64,000 nt of DNA from NCBI GenBank assembly GCA_965119215.1, contig CBCPKK010000032.1, positions 1 to 64,000 of the forward strand, given 5' to 3'. The notes below the pieces were generated by a model, which worked only from the letters and a program-made list of their open reading frames with translations, ran no database searches and was not told the DNA's origin. How positions within the stretch are numbered: position 1 is the stretch's first letter; every line of letters starts with the position of its first letter. This document shows positions 61,286 to 64,000 of this stretch, one piece after another. This DNA is from Buttiauxella sp965119215. GTDB taxonomy: Bacteria > Pseudomonadota > Gammaproteobacteria > Enterobacterales > Enterobacteriaceae. A program made the translations under genes and the position numbers.

Positions 61286-62974
61286 ATGTACGAATTTAAC
61301 CTGGTGTTACTGCTACTTCAGCAGATGTGTGTCTATCTGGTCATCGCCTGGTTGATGAGCAAAACGCGGCTGTTTATACCGCTGATGCAGGTCACGGTAC
61401 GTTTACCACACAAGTTACTTTGCTACGTCACTTTTTCCATCTTCTGCATTATGGGCACCTATTTTGGCCTTCACATTGACGACTCGATCGCCAATACAAG
61501 AGCGATTGGTGCAGTGATGGGTGGGTTGCTCGGTGGGCCATTAGTTGGCGGGTTGGTAGGGTTAACCGGTGGTTTGCACCGTTATTCGATGGGGGGAATG
61601 ACCGCGCTGAGCTGCATGTTTTCAACCATTGTTGAAGGGCTGTTGGGTGGATTGTTACACCGCTTGTTGATTCGCCGTGGGCGCAGCGATTTGCTGTTTA
61701 ACCCGCTGACCGCAGGCGGTATTACGTTAGTGGCTGAAATTTTCCAGATGGGCATTATCCTGCTGATTGCCCGCCCGTTTACCGACGCGCTGCATCTGGT
61801 GAAAAGCATTGCCGCTCCAATGGTGGTGACCAATACCGTGGGTGCCGCGTTGTTCATGCGCATTCTGCTCGACAAGCGCGCGATGCTTGAGAAATACACC
61901 TCTGCATTTTCCGCCACTGCGCTGAAAGTAGCCGCCTCCACCGAAGGGATATTGCGCCAGGGCTTTAACCAGGAAAACAGCATGAAAGTGGCGCAGGTGC
62001 TGCATCAGGAGCTGGATATCGGCGCGGTCGCTATTACCGATAATGAAAAACTGCTGGCGTTTACCGGCATTGGCGCAGACCACCATTTGCCCGGCCGACC
62101 GATCTCTTCTGACTATACCTGGCAGGCGATTGAACGTGGCGAAGTGGTTTATGCCGATGGCAACGAAGTGCCGTATCGTTGCTCGCTGCACCCAAATTGC
62201 AAGCTGGGCTCCACGCTGGTTATTCCTCTATATGGTGAAAATAGCCGCGTGATCGGCACCATCAAATTGTATGAAGCGAAAAACCGCCTGTTCAGTTCGA
62301 TTAACCGCACGTTGGGCGAAGGCATTGCGCAATTGCTATCCGCGCAGATTCTGGCGGGTCAGTACGAGCGGCAAAAACAGATGCTAACGCAGTCGGAAAT
62401 CAAACTGTTGCACGCGCAGGTGAACCCGCATTTCCTGTTTAACGCCCTGAACACGCTGGTGGCGGTTATCCGCCGCGATAACGAACAGGCGTGCCAGCTG
62501 GTGCAATATCTTTCAACATTCTTCCGTAAAAACTTAAAACGCCCCAGTGAGATAGTGACGCTTGCCGATGAAATCGAGCATGTGAATGCCTATCTGCAAA
62601 TAGAGCAGGCGCGTTTTCAGACTCGTTTGCGCGTGCAGTTGAACGTACCGCAGGCGCTGGCACAGGTACGGCTACCCGCTTTCACTTTGCAGCCCATCGT
62701 CGAAAACGCCATCAAACACGGGACTTCTCAGTTGCTCGGCGTTGGCGAAATTACCGTGGATGCCTGCCAGCAAGGCGAGCATCTGCACTTATCCATCGAA
62801 GATAACGCCGGTTTGTACCAGGAAAACCCCAGTGCCAGCGGGCTGGGCATGAGCCTGGTGGATAAACGCCTCCGCGCCCGTTATGGCGACGACTGCGGCA
62901 TTAAAGTGGATTTTGAGAGCGACCGATTTACCCGCATTACCCTACGTTTACCTCTGGAGGAAACCCCATGTTAA
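61286..62974 (+). CDS. btsS: Pyruvate-sensing histidine kinase BtsS (YehU)
   Basis: A 562-residue LytS-type sensor kinase, one residue longer than E. coli BtsS. The N-terminal 5TM-5TMR_LYT membrane domain (about residues 1-195, with GGPLVGGLVGLTGGLHRYSMGG, landmark GLTGGLHRY) senses pyruvate; a GAF-like domain (about 210-355) follows; the kinase domain has the phospho-accepting H382 in VNPHFLFNALNT and an ATP-binding end GLGMSLVDKRL. ATG 61286 agrees with E. coli. It controls pyruvate uptake through BtsR. Its stop overlaps btsR. Confidence 0.95.
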   Translation: MYEFNLVLLLLQQMCVYLVIAWLMSKTRLFIPLMQVTVRLPHKLLCYVTFSIFCIMGTYFGLHIDDSIANTRAIGAVMGGLLGGPLVGGLVGLTGGLHRYSMGGMTALSCMFSTIVEGLLGGLLHRLLIRRGRSDLLFNPLTAGGITLVAEIFQMGIILLIARPFTDALHLVKSIAAPMVVTNTVGAALFMRILLDKRAMLEKYTSAFSATALKVAASTEGILRQGFNQENSMKVAQVLHQELDIGAVAITDNEKLLAFTGIGADHHLPGRPISSDYTWQAIERGEVVYADGNEVPYRCSLHPNCKLGSTLVIPLYGENSRVIGTIKLYEAKNRLFSSINRTLGEGIAQLLSAQILAGQYERQKQMLTQSEIKLLHAQVNPHFLFNALNTLVAVIRRDNEQACQLVQYLSTFFRKNLKRPSEIVTLADEIEHVNAYLQIEQARFQTRLRVQLNVPQALAQVRLPAFTLQPIVENAIKHGTSQLLGVGEITVDACQQGEHLHLSIEDNAGLYQENPSASGLGMSLVDKRLRARYGDDCGIKVDFESDRFTRITLRLPLEETPC

Positions 62975-63696
62975 AAGTGCTGATTGTCGATGACGAGCCG
63001 CTGGCGCGTGAAAATCTGCGAATAATGCTGCAAAACGAGCCTGATCTTTCAATCGTGGGGGAGTGTGGTAATGCGGTGGAAGCCATTGGTGCCGTGCATC
63101 GTTTACACCCGGATGTGGTGTTTTTAGATATACAAATGCCACGTATCAGCGGGCTGGAAATGGCGAGCATGCTCGATCCTGATCAGCGGCCTTACATTGT
63201 GTTTCTCACCGCTTTTGACGAATACGCGGTGCAGGCTTTTGAAGAACATGCTTTCGACTATTTACTCAAGCCCATCGACAGCAAAAGACTGGAGAAAACC
63301 TTGCACCGCCTGCGCCATGAACGTGTCGATCAGGATATGACGCTGCTTGCGCCAAACCAGGAAGATCTAAAATTTATTCCCTGTACCGGCCAGAGCCGTA
63401 TTTATCTGCTGCAAATGAACGATGTGATGTTTGCCAGCAGCCGGATGAGCGGCGTGTATGTTACTAACGCGCAAGGCGCCGAAGGTTTTACCGAGCTAAC
63501 GTTACGCACGTTGGAAAGCCGCACGCCATTGGTGCGCTGCCATCGGCAATACCTGGTGAATATGGCGCATCTCAAAGAGATCCGCTTTGAAGAGGGTGGG
63601 CAAGCTGAACTGATGCTGCGCGACGGGCAATCTGTTCCGGTCAGCCGCCGCTATCTAAAGAGCCTGAAAGAGGCGTTGGGGCTGAAAGCTGTGTAG
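62968..63696 (+). CDS. btsR: LytTR response regulator BtsR (YehT)
   Basis: A 242-residue response regulator. The receiver domain (about 1-120) has the acidic pocket VDDEP near residue 8 and the phospho-acceptor D54 in VFLDIQMP. The LytTR DNA-binding domain (about 135-238) contains FIPCTGQSRIYLLQ, LRTLESRTPLVRCHRQYLVN and VPVSRRYLKSLKEALG. In E. coli it activates the pyruvate transporter gene btsT, which is not in this window. ATG 62968 follows CTGGAGG and overlaps the btsS stop by seven bases. Confidence 0.95.
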   Translation: MLKVLIVDDEPLARENLRIMLQNEPDLSIVGECGNAVEAIGAVHRLHPDVVFLDIQMPRISGLEMASMLDPDQRPYIVFLTAFDEYAVQAFEEHAFDYLLKPIDSKRLEKTLHRLRHERVDQDMTLLAPNQEDLKFIPCTGQSRIYLLQMNDVMFASSRMSGVYVTNAQGAEGFTELTLRTLESRTPLVRCHRQYLVNMAHLKEIRFEEGGQAELMLRDGQSVPVSRRYLKSLKEALGLKAV

Positions 63697-63767
63697 TATT
63701 TATGTCATTACTGCCACATCCCTATATACTGCCCGCTTTCAAGATTTGGAACGAGAGAATCACCACT

Positions 63768-64000
63768 ATGATGAATAACGATGTATTACGCAGCGTGCGC
63801 TACATGCTGAATTTGGGTAACGACGATATGGTGAAAATTTTCGCCCTGACCGACACGGCCGTTACCCCAGAGCAAATTGTTACCTGGACTAAAAAAGAAG
63901 ACGAAGAGAACTTCAAACTTTGCCCTGACATCCTGATGGCAAACTTCCTTAACGGCCTGATTTACTTCAAGCGCGGCAAGGACGACAGCAAGCCAGCACC
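63768..64000 (+). CDS. yehS: DUF1456 protein YehS (5' part, runs off the window)
   Basis: The first 77 codons of a DUF1456 protein, cut by the right edge. The start region NNDVLRSVRYMLNLGNDDMV, the KKEDEENF segment and FLNGLIYFKRGKDDSKPA match E. coli YehS, which lies beside btsR there too. The family has two repeats of this unit; only the first is seen. Function is unknown. Two ATG codons stand in tandem (63768 and 63771), with ACGAGAGAA upstream. Confidence 0.9.
   Translation, partial: MMNNDVLRSVRYMLNLGNDDMVKIFALTDTAVTPEQIVTWTKKEDEENFKLCPDILMANFLNGLIYFKRGKDDSKPA

Noticed and set aside
1..64000. tRNA, rRNA, insertion sequence or prophage attachment site
   Set aside because: No cloverleaf-type sequence, transposase frame, terminal inverted repeat pair or integrase was seen anywhere in the window.

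Overview
The window is a chromosomal segment of an Enterobacteriaceae member related to, but distinct from, Escherichia coli and Salmonella. Many products match proteins I know from E. coli almost residue for residue and at the same length (CirA, FolE, GalS, MglBAC, Cdd, YohJK, LdtB, YbiT, GsiABCD, RimO, DacC, DeoR, MdfA, MetG, Mrp, BtsSR). The gene order is a mosaic and several accessory modules are inserted. I cannot name the genus from sequence alone; a Klebsiella/Kluyvera/Buttiauxella-like relative would fit the Klebsiella-type yia operon.

Layout: (1) 1-2.4 kb is the end of a type VI secretion island: the 3' end of a vgrG with a C-terminal carrier domain, an AT-rich aspzincin (M35-like) metallopeptidase effector, a secreted presumptive immunity protein and a PAAR spike tip. 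(2) 2.5-11.1 kb is yiaJ plus the divergent operon yiaK-yiaL-yiaX1-yiaX2-lyxK-sgbH-sgbU-sgbE for L-ascorbate/2,3-diketo-L-gulonate breakdown, with an MFS transporter and a DUF4862 protein in place of the E. coli TRAP transporter genes. (3) 11.2-25.6 kb is the E. coli 48-minute region: cirA, fghB, an MFS gene, folE-yeiB, galS, mglBAC, sanA, cdd, yohKJ. (4) 25.7-57.3 kb corresponds to the E. coli 18-19-minute region: ldtB, ybiT, then a GH31/MFS/LacI cassette whose regulator is frameshifted, moeAB, iaaA-gsiABCD, a second GH31/transporter/LacI cassette, rimO, a lipoprotein/serine hydrolase pair, bssR, yliI, gstB, dacC, deoR, ybjG, mdfA. (5) 57.3-64 kb returns to the 47-minute region: metG, mrp, a GNAT gene, btsS-btsR and the start of yehS.

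Most genes serve carbohydrate capture and catabolism: ascorbate derivatives (yia), galactose (mgl, GalS and CRP sites), glutathione (iaaA-gsi), nucleosides (cdd, deoR) and alpha-glycosides (two GH31 systems). Readable regulatory sites include a sigma70 promoter with overlapping palindromes at yiaK, GalR/S operators with adjacent CRP sites at galS and mglB, CRP-like sites at cdd and yohJ, a Fur-like box at cirA and LacI-type operators at both GH31 cassettes. Stem-loops follow both periplasmic binding-protein genes (mglB, gsiB), and one hairpin covers the ribosome-binding site of yliI. I see no tRNA, rRNA, CRISPR array or insertion sequence.

Most worth following up: the metallopeptidase effector with an immunity protein that may be built like an M35 prodomain, the frameshifted LacI regulator, the repeat that supplies the C-terminus of the GNAT enzyme, and the RBS hairpin of yliI.
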